Of a stretch of 36,694 nt of DNA, positions 1-9,396 are shown in pieces (the first letter of the stretch is position 1; every line of letters starts with the position of its first letter). Origin of the DNA: a virus. The position numbers and the translations under genes were made by a program. The stretch covers positions 1 to 36,694 of IMG/VR virus record IMGVR_UViG_3300005914_000030. One strand, written 5' to 3'. The notes under the pieces were generated by a model. It ran no database searches. It had not been told where the DNA came from and saw only the letters and a program-made list of their open reading frames with translations.

Positions 1-2614
<2,614 letters not shown>

Positions 2615-2625
<11 letters not shown>

Positions 2626-3019
2626 AGAGCATCTCCAACCTATCTTTGACCTTTTCTAAGTCATCTTGTGTACCGAATATTTCTACCTTGGCAATGAGCG
2701 GTACTCCTGTTTTGCTAGATATCATGTGCGCTGCTTTACAAAAGTCTTCTCCAAAGTTGGTATTGCCGAAGCCAACTACCCCCTGGAGATGTTCACGATT
2801 GTTTCTGTTATTTAAGAATCTTCGAACTTGTCTTGGGATTGCGTGTGTATCACTACCGCTACCATAAGTCGGTACAAACAATACATAAGGGCTATCCATA
2901 AGAAGGACCCCGTCACTGCTAGACTTAATAGGAATAGGAATAGAGCTTCCATTTAGCTTCTCCGCAAATCTCTTGGTGTTTCCTGAATAGTTTGAAAAAT
3001 ATACAATTTTAATAGACAT
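2615..3019 (-). CDS. nrdI: NrdI flavodoxin-like RNR maturation protein
   Basis: NrdI is a small FMN protein that supplies oxidant to assemble the manganese-tyrosyl radical cofactor of NrdF. The 134-aa product shows the N-terminal FMN phosphate loop (SNYSGNT, residues 9-15), a TYGSGSD segment (51-57) and the [12 protein letters not shown] loop (83-94) typical of NrdI. I start it at the ATG at 3019 because AAAGG lies 8 nt upstream. A TTG six bases earlier (3025) would leave almost no spacing after that ribosome site. It ends inside the start of nrdE (11-nt overlap) and follows terL by 14 nt, so it probably shares a transcript with terminase. Confidence 0.94.
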
Positions 3020-3033
3020 ATACAAGCCTTTGG

Positions 3034-4812
3034 TTATAACATATTGAATTGACTTAGGTATTCATCAATTTGTTTTTCGCTAGGTTTATAGTGTATCACA
3101 TTATTAGTTTTTTCCCCAGCCGTGAGCTCGAGTGGCCTATCCTTAAAGGAATGAATCTCAACTTCTTGGTTAAGGTTCTTTGGTGTGTGAGCTATGGCAC
3201 CATAGATTGCTCCGCAAACTGCGTCTGCAAGGTCTTTGGAGGATTTTCTAGGGTGGTCAACCTTGTTCCCCTTCATAATCTTAAGCTCTGTAAGCTCTTC
3301 GAACAAGAGATCAATAGCAGGCATAGCAAGTCTTTCCTCATAGATTAACATTGCCATGTCTTCGTAATGTTTCTTAGCGACTGAGACTGTCTCGGTTCTT
3401 ATGCCTACCTGCTTTAGCTCGTTCTGAATATCAAATGACTGCCAACGGTCAAAGCTAACCATTCCTATGTCGAACCCTATCCTCCTAAGGTTTTGAATCC
3501 ACTGCTTGACCTCGGATAGATCCACTGGACCCTCCACCTTAGGCTCCCAGTAAGCTACAGCATCGACAACTACTACAGGGGCGACCTGTTCGTAGTCTTT
3601 AATTACCTGAATATTTACCCACTTCTCTACGTGAGCTATAGCTACGGCACACTTGTCATGCCTTTGGGCGAGGTCGGCGTGAACAAAATACTTCTTGGTA
3701 GGGTCAGGGATAAAGGTGTCATCAAATCTTCTGAACTGGTCTAAGGGATTTCTGATTGTCATGGCGTCCTGGACCTTGTCACGCTGCTTGAAGAATGCGT
3801 CGGAAGCAAACGTAGGGACACAAGCAAACCTCTGCATGGCGTCGCCAAGATCTGTGTAAAAGGAAACCTTAAAGTCATCAATGCTTCGAGTAGGGTTTAT
3901 CACCCAGGTTGGTCTCTTAAGTGCAAACATCCCTGGGAATTTATAACTTATGATTGTGTCTTCGTCCCAAGAAATTTCTAGAGAGTTTCCTGCAGCGTCG
4001 GCTGGCAGCTCTTCGTTCATGACAAACGTGTGGTGCTTGGTTATAACTTCTTTCTCAGCAATGACATCATCATACCTTTGAGAGATAAAGTCTCCTGGGT
4101 AACGGGGAAAGGACAGCAGGGCTACTTTTCCCAAGTCTGGAAATCTAGAATCAACTGAGGCACGGAAGGCTTTATATATGTTGTCTGCGGTCTTACCTTG
4201 GTCATTGCCAGTTCCTACCTCAGCAGCGAAGCCTGAGATCTCGTCCAGTACTGCAAGCAATAGGTTTAGTCCCTCGTGAGACTCACGCTCTGAGTGACCA
4301 GAGTAAACTGTTATGGAGTGATCAAACTCTATGCTATCCATCTTTGAATAGTACTTTCCTTGGAACCAAGGAGATCTTTCAATCTTAGATTTAAATCCCT
4401 TGAAGAAAACGTTCTTTGCCTGCTGAGCGTTGATAGCAATGTTAATAATGTCTATAGCGTCTCCAGCTGGCTTTCCGAAGTATCTTGCTGGGTCCTTTAG
4501 GCATAGAAGCTTGTACACAATGTATGCACAGGCTACAGTAGAGGTAAAGTCTTTTCCGCTACCCTTTCCAAGCTGTAAGATAACCTCATTCTTAGTATAT
4601 TTTTTGTAGTACTGACTTCCCTCTTCGAATCCCATCAGGGAAACAAGATCTGCTTTCCTGTATATTTGACTCATAGCTTCTACGATGTCATACTGGCTAG
4701 GAGATAGGGGAGGCAACCCCAGGAAGTCTACTCCCTCTGCAAAGGTCTTTGCATCTACGGGTATCTCTGCAAAGGGTGTGTCCTCAAGGGCTTCTAAGAA
4801 ATCATCAAACAT
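3034..4812 (-). CDS. terL: Terminase large subunit (packaging ATPase-nuclease)
   Basis: Motor protein that translocates DNA into the prohead and cuts it. The 592 aa contain an ATPase half and a nuclease half. A P-loop of the form GKGSGKD (82-88) is followed by a hydrophobic Walker B strand ending in Asp190-Glu191 (LAVLDE). The RNase H-like nuclease half shows Asp380 (VHADLA), Asp455 (VSFDRW) and Asp527/Asp530 near HPRKSSKDLADAV as candidate metal ligands. The start ATG shares one base with the TAA stop of the preceding gene (TAATG). Unusually, no portal gene is nearby: the next gene downstream is nrdI, and the structural genes lie at least 13 kb upstream. Confidence 0.94.
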   Translation of the reverse strand: MFDDFLEALEDTPFAEIPVDAKTFAEGVDFLGLPPLSPSQYDIVEAMSQIYRKADLVSLMGFEEGSQYYKKYTKNEVILQLGKGSGKDFTSTVACAYIVYKLLCLKDPARYFGKPAGDAIDIINIAINAQQAKNVFFKGFKSKIERSPWFQGKYYSKMDSIEFDHSITVYSGHSERESHEGLNLLLAVLDEISGFAAEVGTGNDQGKTADNIYKAFRASVDSRFPDLGKVALLSFPRYPGDFISQRYDDVIAEKEVITKHHTFVMNEELPADAAGNSLEISWDEDTIISYKFPGMFALKRPTWVINPTRSIDDFKVSFYTDLGDAMQRFACVPTFASDAFFKQRDKVQDAMTIRNPLDQFRRFDDTFIPDPTKKYFVHADLAQRHDKCAVAIAHVEKWVNIQVIKDYEQVAPVVVVDAVAYWEPKVEGPVDLSEVKQWIQNLRRIGFDIGMVSFDRWQSFDIQNELKQVGIRTETVSVAKKHYEDMAMLIYEERLAMPAIDLLFEELTELKIMKGNKVDHPRKSSKDLADAVCGAIYGAIAHTPKNLNQEVEIHSFKDRPLELTAGEKTNNVIHYKPSEKQIDEYLSQFNML

Positions 4813-5342
4813 TATTCATTCACAATCGTTATTGTCTCTCCTGGCTTTGTAGCATGAGATAGACGAGCCATGATCTTATCCCTGATCTCTGGATGCTGTG
4901 AAGCAACATCTTTTAATATCTGAATAAGAATCTGCTGGCGTTCTTCAATTTCAACCATCTCTTCTGCTAATTCTTTATTTTCTAGCAGTCCAGCTTTCTG
5001 AAGCATATCTATACGACGAGACTCTAGATCCATGACTAACTTGATACCTCCAGTTTTGGCCTGTAGGTTTCCCATCATGGTAGACTCGTCAATAACTTCG
5101 TAGGCTTTTTCTATAAGCTTAGAGTAATGGGTGTCTGCACCGACAAGAGCTTCCTTAGCTCTAGCACGGATAGCAGCGTTGTCTGAAGCCATTGCTCGCC
5201 ACTCATTGATATACCCAACTACCTTTTGCCTAGGCATGGCCAAGTCTTTAGATATCTTGGTGGGATCGCTACCCTTTAAGTACTCCGTAACTACAGAGTT
5301 AACTTGATCCAGGTGTACTACTAAATCAGATTCCGTTGACAC
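4812..5342 (-). CDS. terS: Probable terminase small subunit
   Basis: Likely DNA-recognition subunit of terminase, from its place directly before terL and its architecture. The 176-aa protein starts with a helix-turn-helix-like stretch (about residues 18-50: YLKGSDPTKISKDLAMPRQ, then KVVGYINEW). A long helical, charged region (about 55-165) follows, fitting the oligomerisation core of TerS rings. The start is a GTG at 5342 that lies 17 nt inside the preceding gene; a GAGAG-type ribosome site sits upstream and no better ATG exists. TerS proteins are weakly conserved, so the call depends largely on context. Confidence 0.75.
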   Translation of the reverse strand: MSTESDLVVHLDQVNSVVTEYLKGSDPTKISKDLAMPRQKVVGYINEWRAMASDNAAIRARAKEALVGADTHYSKLIEKAYEVIDESTMMGNLQAKTGGIKLVMDLESRRIDMLQKAGLLENKELAEEMVEIEERQQILIQILKDVASQHPEIRDKIMARLSHATKPGETITIVNE

Positions 5343-5619
5343 GCTTGGCTCTCTTTCCTCTTTGAGGCACTCTCTTAATTCTGTCTATCTTAAACGCTCT
5401 AAAAGCTGAGGCTTGGCCACGAATCATCTCAAAGGTGTCTATCCATTGAGCCCCAGTCTCTGTGTTGGTAGTTAGTCCACGAACCTTAAACTTTGTCCCA
5501 TATTCGCCCTTAACCTTTACGAGGTCACCAGCAGTTATTAGAAAGCCGTTGAGCTCAAAGCTGGGTTTCGTTTCAAAGATACTGTGGTGAACTACGGTTG
5601 ATAGCTTGCGTCTACCCAT
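5326..5619 (-). CDS. Small basic phage protein of unknown function (possible SH3/KOW-like fold)
   Basis: I do not recognise a characterised family. The 97-aa protein has a central stretch rich in beta-type residues (LITAGDLVKVKGEYGTKF, then KVRGL), which reads like a small SH3-like or KOW-like barrel. It ends in a strongly basic tail (RIKRVPQRGKRAKRVNG), so nucleic-acid binding is plausible. The start ATG at 5619 overlaps the stop of the preceding gene by one base and is preceded by an excellent AAGGAGA site about 8 nt upstream. It sits directly before terS, overlapping it by 17 nt, so a packaging accessory role is possible but unproven. Confidence 0.6.
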   Translation of the reverse strand: MGRRKLSTVVHHSIFETKPSFELNGFLITAGDLVKVKGEYGTKFKVRGLTTNTETGAQWIDTFEMIRGQASAFRAFKIDRIKRVPQRGKRAKRVNGI

Positions 5620-5882
5620 TATGATCTCTCCTTTGCGATCTTTAATAGTACCAGATATCCGATTAGGTCGTCGATCTCGTTGTCGCCAGGCCAGTCGTGA
5701 CCGTTCTGAATCCTTGATAGCTTGTCGTCAATTCGAACCAAAAGTTGCTCAACGTTGTCTGACTTGGAGAAGATCCTGCTGGGGTGCAATGCTGAGTCAC
5801 CGTAGGATCGATTCTTAGCCACTAGGAGTTCTTTTACCTGGTTAGCTACCCGTTCAATATCTTGTTCTGTTTGTAAGCTCAT
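5619..5882 (-). CDS. DUF1599 / Nmad1-like, MazG-related small protein
   Basis: The 87 aa contain the signature KNRSYGDSALHPSRIFSKSD followed by QLLVRIDDKLSRI and EIDDLIGYLVLLKIA. This pattern is typical of the phage DUF1599 family (nucleotide modification associated domain 1), a compact all-helical relative of MazG-type nucleotide pyrophosphohydrolases. The acidic Glu/Asp pairs in the last helix (NEIDDL) could bind metal, but the substrate is not predictable. The start ATG at 5882 overlaps the preceding 50-aa gene by four bases (ATGA). Its position with nrd and replication genes fits nucleotide-pool housekeeping; a link to base modification is only a hypothesis. Confidence 0.72.
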   Translation of the reverse strand: MSLQTEQDIERVANQVKELLVAKNRSYGDSALHPSRIFSKSDNVEQLLVRIDDKLSRIQNGHDWPGDNEIDDLIGYLVLLKIAKERS

Positions 5883-6031
5883 CTACGTGATTTCCTTAAT
5901 CCGTGTTTTGCAAGATATACATATATGGTTTCAAGACTGGCTCCACACTCTTTTGCAATCTCTTGTGGTGTCTTTTTATCCATTACGTATCGCTTCGTTA
6001 GCCACACCTTGCTTGTATATAGTTTAGCCAT
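5879..6031 (-). CDS. 50-aa helix-turn-helix DNA-binding miniprotein
   Basis: A complete short reading frame encodes 50 aa: an ATG at 6031, the core KKTPQEIAKECGASLETIYV and a basic C-terminus LRKSRR. The core has the spacing of a helix-turn-helix with a turn glycine (AKECGAS), resembling small resolvase- or sigma-like HTH domains in phages. AAGGA lies a few bases before the start, the gene overlaps the next start by ATGA, and it fills the only gap between its neighbours, all of which support expression. It may be a transcription regulator or an accessory DNA-binding factor. The target is unknown. Confidence 0.72.
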   Translation of the reverse strand: MAKLYTSKVWLTKRYVMDKKTPQEIAKECGASLETIYVYLAKHGLRKSRR

Positions 6032-6049
6032 TTTTGTCCTTGTTGTCAA
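6021..6049 (-). promoter_or_regulatory. Possible sigma70-type promoter inside the resolvase/HTH junction
   Basis: TTGACA (6049-6044) is followed by a 17-nt spacer and TAAACT (6026-6021). The predicted transcript would begin inside the 50-aa HTH gene and serve the DUF1599 and terminase genes. The -35 is perfect and the -10 is only a partial match (4 of 6), so this is a candidate rather than a call. Confidence 0.35.
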
Positions 6050-6642
6050 GTCCCTAACTTATCCCAGTTATTGATAGCATAGTGTCCCACACCTACGGCA
6101 TCGGCTACATCATTATCAGTAATGGTTTTATTATAGTGGATGTTTACTAGTCTGATTGTTCTTTGCTTCCTGAAATCTCTGTCATATGCCTTGTACCAGG
6201 AAGTAGACTTCTCTGGGAACTCTTTCATGATGGCAAGCTTTTCTTCTTGGCTAAGCTTCTTGTTTCCAAGATATGTTTGCCAAGCGATGGGATTGATTGA
6301 CCCTGCCGTTGGAACTCCACTCTGGCCTGCAGCTCCTAGCATAGCTCCCTGCACTAAGGCTAAGTCAGCAGCTGTTTTTGGACTATTAATAAAGATCGTA
6401 TGTTCTATAACTATTGCATCTATCTCAAATAGCTTAAAGAATGATCCTGACTTCTTTGCTGCGTCAACGAGTTTTTCGTATGCGTTGTTGCCTTCGAATT
6501 CAATCTTGCCTACGTGTGTCAGCTTTACATCATCGAAGATTGCAAAAGCAAGGCTATTTGTGCTAGCGTCAATTGAGCAGATTCTCCTTGGCTTAGGCCT
6601 AGTATTAATCTTCTTTTTTGACAGCTTGACTATCTTTTCCAT
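6046..6642 (-). CDS. RuvC-like Holliday junction resolvase
   Basis: RNase H-fold nuclease that should resolve branched recombination or replication DNA before packaging. In 198 aa, the acidic residues expected of RuvC-type enzymes appear in order. They are Asp25 in the first strand (ICSIDAST), Glu80 ending the fourth strand (AIVIEHT), and Asp178/Asp181 in the C-terminal helix (NDVADAVGVGHYA). The start ATG at 6642 lies 38 nt inside the preceding zinc-finger gene, after an AAGGGG ribosome site; no later ATG precedes the catalytic strand. It clusters with the Cas4-like nuclease and, further upstream, RecA. Confidence 0.85.
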   Translation of the reverse strand: MEKIVKLSKKKINTRPKPRRICSIDASTNSLAFAIFDDVKLTHVGKIEFEGNNAYEKLVDAAKKSGSFFKLFEIDAIVIEHTIFINSPKTAADLALVQGAMLGAAGQSGVPTAGSINPIAWQTYLGNKKLSQEEKLAIMKEFPEKSTSWYKAYDRDFRKQRTIRLVNIHYNKTITDNDVADAVGVGHYAINNWDKLGT

Positions 6643-6919
6643 TTGCCAACCCCTTCAGGTCTTTTATAGCGATGCCAAGATCTTTTGGATTTATGGTGCA
6701 CCGTGCACAAACTGGGTCATCGTTATAGATAGAAAGATTGGCATTACAATTTTTGCACAACCTTGTTTTGCCAATCCTTCTATTGGTTCTAGTCTGCACA
6801 TATCGTGCTGCTATTTTTTCTTTTGTGGCTGCCTCACGGCATTCTACCGAGCAATAAACTTGATAGGATATTACGGAGGCAAAGGTGTTATCACACCACT
6901 GACAGTGCTTGCTCTTCAT
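6605..6919 (-). CDS. Double zinc-finger protein
   Basis: Small protein (104 aa) with two four-cysteine clusters. The first is Cys6-x2-Cys9 with Cys23-x3-Cys27, a treble-clef-like pattern. The second is Cys55-x2-Cys58 with Cys71-x2-Cys74, a zinc-ribbon pattern. A basic linker (TRTNRRIGKTR) joins them. No catalytic residues for an HNH nuclease are evident, so a DNA-binding or adaptor role is more likely. It overlaps the Cas4-like gene by 29 nt and the resolvase start by 38 nt, implying tight co-expression with both. GGAG precedes the ATG. Confidence 0.75.
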   Translation of the reverse strand: MKSKHCQWCDNTFASVISYQVYCSVECREAATKEKIAARYVQTRTNRRIGKTRLCKNCNANLSIYNDDPVCARCTINPKDLGIAIKDLKGLANGKDSQAVKKED

Positions 6920-7706
6920 TTATAGGCTCCAGGGATAATAGTTTGATGTCTCCCTTGCCAGCAAGATCGCAAGTAGCCTTTACAGGGCATGTCTTGCAAA
7001 TCCTTGAGTTTGACCTGTAGTTCTTTTCAGGCAATGTCCTGTCTGTCCATGCCTTACGAACTGACCTTAACCAGTCAAACGTGCCATTAACCCACTTAAT
7101 GTAATAATCGTTGAGGACTACTGGTAAAATCAGTAGCTCATGATTGTTTTTGTTTTCATAAATAAGGACTGCTTCTTCCTTACCTAAGATTTTCATGTAA
7201 ATTAGAAGCTGTACTAGGTGACCAGTCTTAGGTCTTCCTGCTGCCTTACGATACTCGAATCCCTCATTAGGCATAGTCTTGATCTCACCCAATAGTTCTT
7301 TACCGTCTACGTTTAGAATAACGTCTCCAAACCCAAAGATGGGTGGATCGTTAGCTGTAATCCTAAACTCAGAGTCAACCAAAAAGTCTGGGACGTTGCC
7401 CATAGCTTCCTGTATTCTCTCGTGAGATTTTGTACCAGCTGTCATGTTAGCTCCACCGTAGGCATCGGCACTGTCGCTAAAAGTTGTACCGTCAAAAGCT
7501 ATGTACCAGTATCTAGGACATTCTCCGTGGCCGTAAGCTACGGTAGATGGAGCAAAGGTTTTCTTCTGGGTGTGCTTGGACACACGCTTAATTGTATATC
7601 CAGTCTTAATCTTTTCACTTAGGGCATCAACGTCAACGAACGACCTCTTGTAGGCAGTTGCTTCCGAAGCCTTTATCATAATTTGATCTAGTAAGTTTTT
7701 AGCCAT
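6891..7706 (-). CDS. Cas4/RecB-like iron-sulfur PD-(D/E)XK exonuclease
   Basis: Likely single-strand exonuclease acting in recombination. The 271 aa show the PD-(D/E)XK core Asp128 (FGFGDVI), Glu141-x-Lys143 (LGEIKT) and Gln166 (VQLLIYM), with His95 upstream. Four cysteines placed as in Cas4/AddB-type Fe-S nucleases flank it: Cys63 before the core and Cys237, Cys240 and Cys246 (ICKTCPVKATC) at the C-terminus. I start at the ATG at 7706, seven bases after the previous stop; a TTG 39 bases earlier is in frame but would overlap the upstream gene. No CRISPR repeats occur in the window, so this is a phage recombination nuclease rather than part of a CRISPR locus. Confidence 0.85.
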   Translation of the reverse strand: MAKNLLDQIMIKASEATAYKRSFVDVDALSEKIKTGYTIKRVSKHTQKKTFAPSTVAYGHGECPRYWYIAFDGTTFSDSADAYGGANMTAGTKSHERIQEAMGNVPDFLVDSEFRITANDPPIFGFGDVILNVDGKELLGEIKTMPNEGFEYRKAAGRPKTGHLVQLLIYMKILGKEEAVLIYENKNNHELLILPVVLNDYYIKWVNGTFDWLRSVRKAWTDRTLPEKNYRSNSRICKTCPVKATCDLAGKGDIKLLSLEPINEEQALSVV

Positions 7707-7713
7707 AACGTGT

Positions 7714-8019
7714 TTAGCGAATAATATACTTGAGTGCAGATACAAGATTGTTAATTGATTCTGCTGCTGTGAAGTAGATGTTCTTCTTCGCTCTATCTCC
7801 TTTATCTACGTTTACCATCCAGGTAGCCCTGAAGGACATTTTTGCTGCAATTGCTTGCAGCCTAACAATTTCTATTACCGCAACATTCATGGGAATGTCT
7901 GGTCTCAACACTAACTTTGATATGGTCACTAAGGCTTTTGTCAGCTCTTCGTCTTCCATGAAATCTGCGATCTCACTTAGCCCATTGAGCATATCAATTG
8001 TTGTAGTTTCTTTATCCAT
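7714..8019 (-). CDS. Hypothetical protein between oxygenase and Cas4-like genes
   Basis: No family recognised. The 101-aa product is mostly helical, with an acidic N-terminal half (IADFMEDEELTKALVTIS) and a segment (AIAAKMSFRATWMVNVDKG) followed by a helical C-terminus. It has no signal peptide, transmembrane segment or cysteine motif. The ATG at 8019 starts 3 nt after the preceding oxygenase stop, and the gene ends 7 nt before the Cas4-like start, so it is part of the recombination operon. A small nuclease or polymerase accessory protein is conceivable, but nothing in the sequence establishes this. Confidence 0.6.
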   Translation of the reverse strand: MDKETTTIDMLNGLSEIADFMEDEELTKALVTISKLVLRPDIPMNVAVIEIVRLQAIAAKMSFRATWMVNVDKGDRAKKNIYFTAAESINNLVSALKYIIR

Positions 8020-8022
8020 TAG

Positions 8023-8595
8023 TTAACTTTCATTATTGTATATCTGTATTAGTTTATCACACCTTGCTATCAATGGCAAGTAGTGCTCATCTCCTAGAGA
8101 GTTTTGCTCATCATCGACAAACGAATAATGACAAAATACCATGTCCAGGTATTGCCCCTCTAGAAAAGTAGTCTTGGGCCTCCAGTGAATTTGGTGGGTT
8201 CCTGCAAAAGTTAAGGCTTGGTTATTTTCTAAAGTAAACTCCGAGCCTTCTACTGAGATTGGCCATAGAACGTTACCGCCAATCTGAAGATCAAAGGTTA
8301 GCCTTTGCTCCTTAAACCCTGAATCTAAATGTGGCTGAAGTCTAGGAGATAGCTCGTGACTATACCTGGCAAAAGAAAGCTCTCTAAGCTCAAGGCCTCT
8401 TTTTGTAGTGGATTGGGCTACTGATGTAAGCTTGTCTACTACGCTCTGGGGCAACCAGCTATGGTATGCTCTGTGACCTATATGGTTTATTACCTGTGTC
8501 TTATCTACTGGTGTGTTATTTATGTGCTCATATACCGAATAGATCTCAGCATCGGACAAGACGTTAGATATAATTAGATTTTGCTGAATAGTCAT
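8023..8595 (-). CDS. 2OG-Fe(II)-dependent oxygenase (copy 1)
   Basis: Predicted non-haem iron oxygenase that would hydroxylate or demethylate an unknown substrate using 2-oxoglutarate. The 190-aa protein carries His89-x-Asp91 (QPHLDSG) and, 46 residues later, His137 with Arg139 (QIHWRPK). These are the usual iron ligands and the 2-oxoglutarate-binding arginine of a double-stranded beta-helix fold. The C-terminal half matches that of the next gene upstream (8604-9392), with shared patterns ending in HxRPK and xEG, so the two are paralogues. A TATAAT box ends 7 nt before the ATG, with no ribosome site, suggesting a leaderless mRNA. Substrate unknown. Confidence 0.82.
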   Translation of the reverse strand: MTIQQNLIISNVLSDAEIYSVYEHINNTPVDKTQVINHIGHRAYHSWLPQSVVDKLTSVAQSTTKRGLELRELSFARYSHELSPRLQPHLDSGFKEQRLTFDLQIGGNVLWPISVEGSEFTLENNQALTFAGTHQIHWRPKTTFLEGQYLDMVFCHYSFVDDEQNSLGDEHYLPLIARCDKLIQIYNNES

Positions 8596-8602
8596 AATAA
8601 CT

Positions 8603-8608
8603 ATTATA
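8603..8608 (-). promoter_or_regulatory. -10 box TATAAT 7 nt before the copy-1 oxygenase start
   Basis: TATAAT overlaps the stop codon of the upstream gene and is separated by 7 nt from the ATG at 8595. Transcription would begin at or next to the start codon. No -35 match and no ribosome site are visible. Confidence 0.5.
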
Positions 8609-9392
8609 CACTATCCAACGAACCGTGAGTGTTTGTGTCATAACCCAGGGCCGTGCCTAACTGATTATACAGTGACCATGCGCTTTGCATCTTGGGCTCA
8701 TTGGAAAGAGCTTTGTGGTATGCTGCAATCCTACCCTGAAACTTTAAGGGGTCAAGAGGGAAATCTTGATTTAAGAATCTCCAATCTGTTAGGGGAGAGT
8801 AATCAAAAGTAAGGATTTTTACGAACTCCCCTTCTTTCCAGTTACGCTTTGGCCTGAAGTGAGGCTGATTTACTGCACTAAACATTATGGCATCTCCGAC
8901 CTTTAGATCGTAGGACTTGCCATCAATATAAATCTCCCAATCAATGTTTCCGTCTAGCATGTAGTTAAACGTAACCAGTGTCTCAGTGTTGTCTATATGT
9001 GGAGGTAGGGAGGGAGCATATTTCCCATCTCCATGAACTGGGTTGTAGTCTATGTAACTGTAGTGGCATAGCTTAATTTCATCTTGGTGTAGGTGCTTGG
9101 CATACTTGTCCATGGTTAATTCGAGGTCCACTGGGGCTAAGAACTCTACCATCTCTCTGGACATGTGAGAAACTTTCTTTGGGTCATACCAGTTTTTACC
9201 ACGGTATTCTTCTTGTCCACCTGGAACAAGGTAATGTTCTGGTTTTGCGTTAAGAAGGTTTTCTATGATAGCTTTGACCCTGTCTACCTGATCTTCAGAG
9301 AATGGCTTTTCCACGTAGATTGGCAAGGTTTCATTGAACTTACTCATATTTGTTAGGTAATCCCACATGCCAGGGGCAGTAAATTTATTCAT
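8604..9392 (-). CDS. 2OG-Fe(II)-dependent oxygenase (copy 2, with N-terminal extension)
   Basis: Second predicted iron/2-oxoglutarate oxygenase, 262 aa. His132-x-Asp134 (PPHIDNT) and His178 with Arg180 (QPHFRPK) give the same 2-His-1-Asp plus Arg set as copy 1. It adds about 50 residues before the core (NLLNAKPEHYLVPGGQEE region) and 60 after it, so it may bind a different or larger substrate. I take the ATG at 9392, 4 nt after the upstream stop and exactly 6 nt after a TATACT box. A GTG at 9407 is in frame but would overlap the neighbour and lacks usable ribosome-site spacing. Related oxygenases are common in aquatic phages, usually without known substrates. Confidence 0.82.
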   Translation of the reverse strand: MNKFTAPGMWDYLTNMSKFNETLPIYVEKPFSEDQVDRVKAIIENLLNAKPEHYLVPGGQEEYRGKNWYDPKKVSHMSREMVEFLAPVDLELTMDKYAKHLHQDEIKLCHYSYIDYNPVHGDGKYAPSLPPHIDNTETLVTFNYMLDGNIDWEIYIDGKSYDLKVGDAIMFSAVNQPHFRPKRNWKEGEFVKILTFDYSPLTDWRFLNQDFPLDPLKFQGRIAAYHKALSNEPKMQSAWSLYNQLGTALGYDTNTHGSLDSV

Positions 9393-9396
9393 ACTA

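Noticed and set aside
3020-3025. TTG start for nrdI at 3025
   Set aside because: The AAAGG ribosome site would be almost in contact with the TTG, whereas spacing to the ATG at 3019 is normal.
6140-6925. Long plus-strand reading frame (261 codons) opposite the resolvase and zinc-finger genes
   Set aside because: It lies antisense to two well-supported genes, has unnatural composition, no ribosome site and no recognisable domain. It is a shadow frame.
6891-7706. CRISPR-associated locus suggested by the Cas4-like nuclease
   Set aside because: No repeats, spacers or other cas genes occur in the window; phage Cas4-like exonucleases commonly stand alone with recombination genes.
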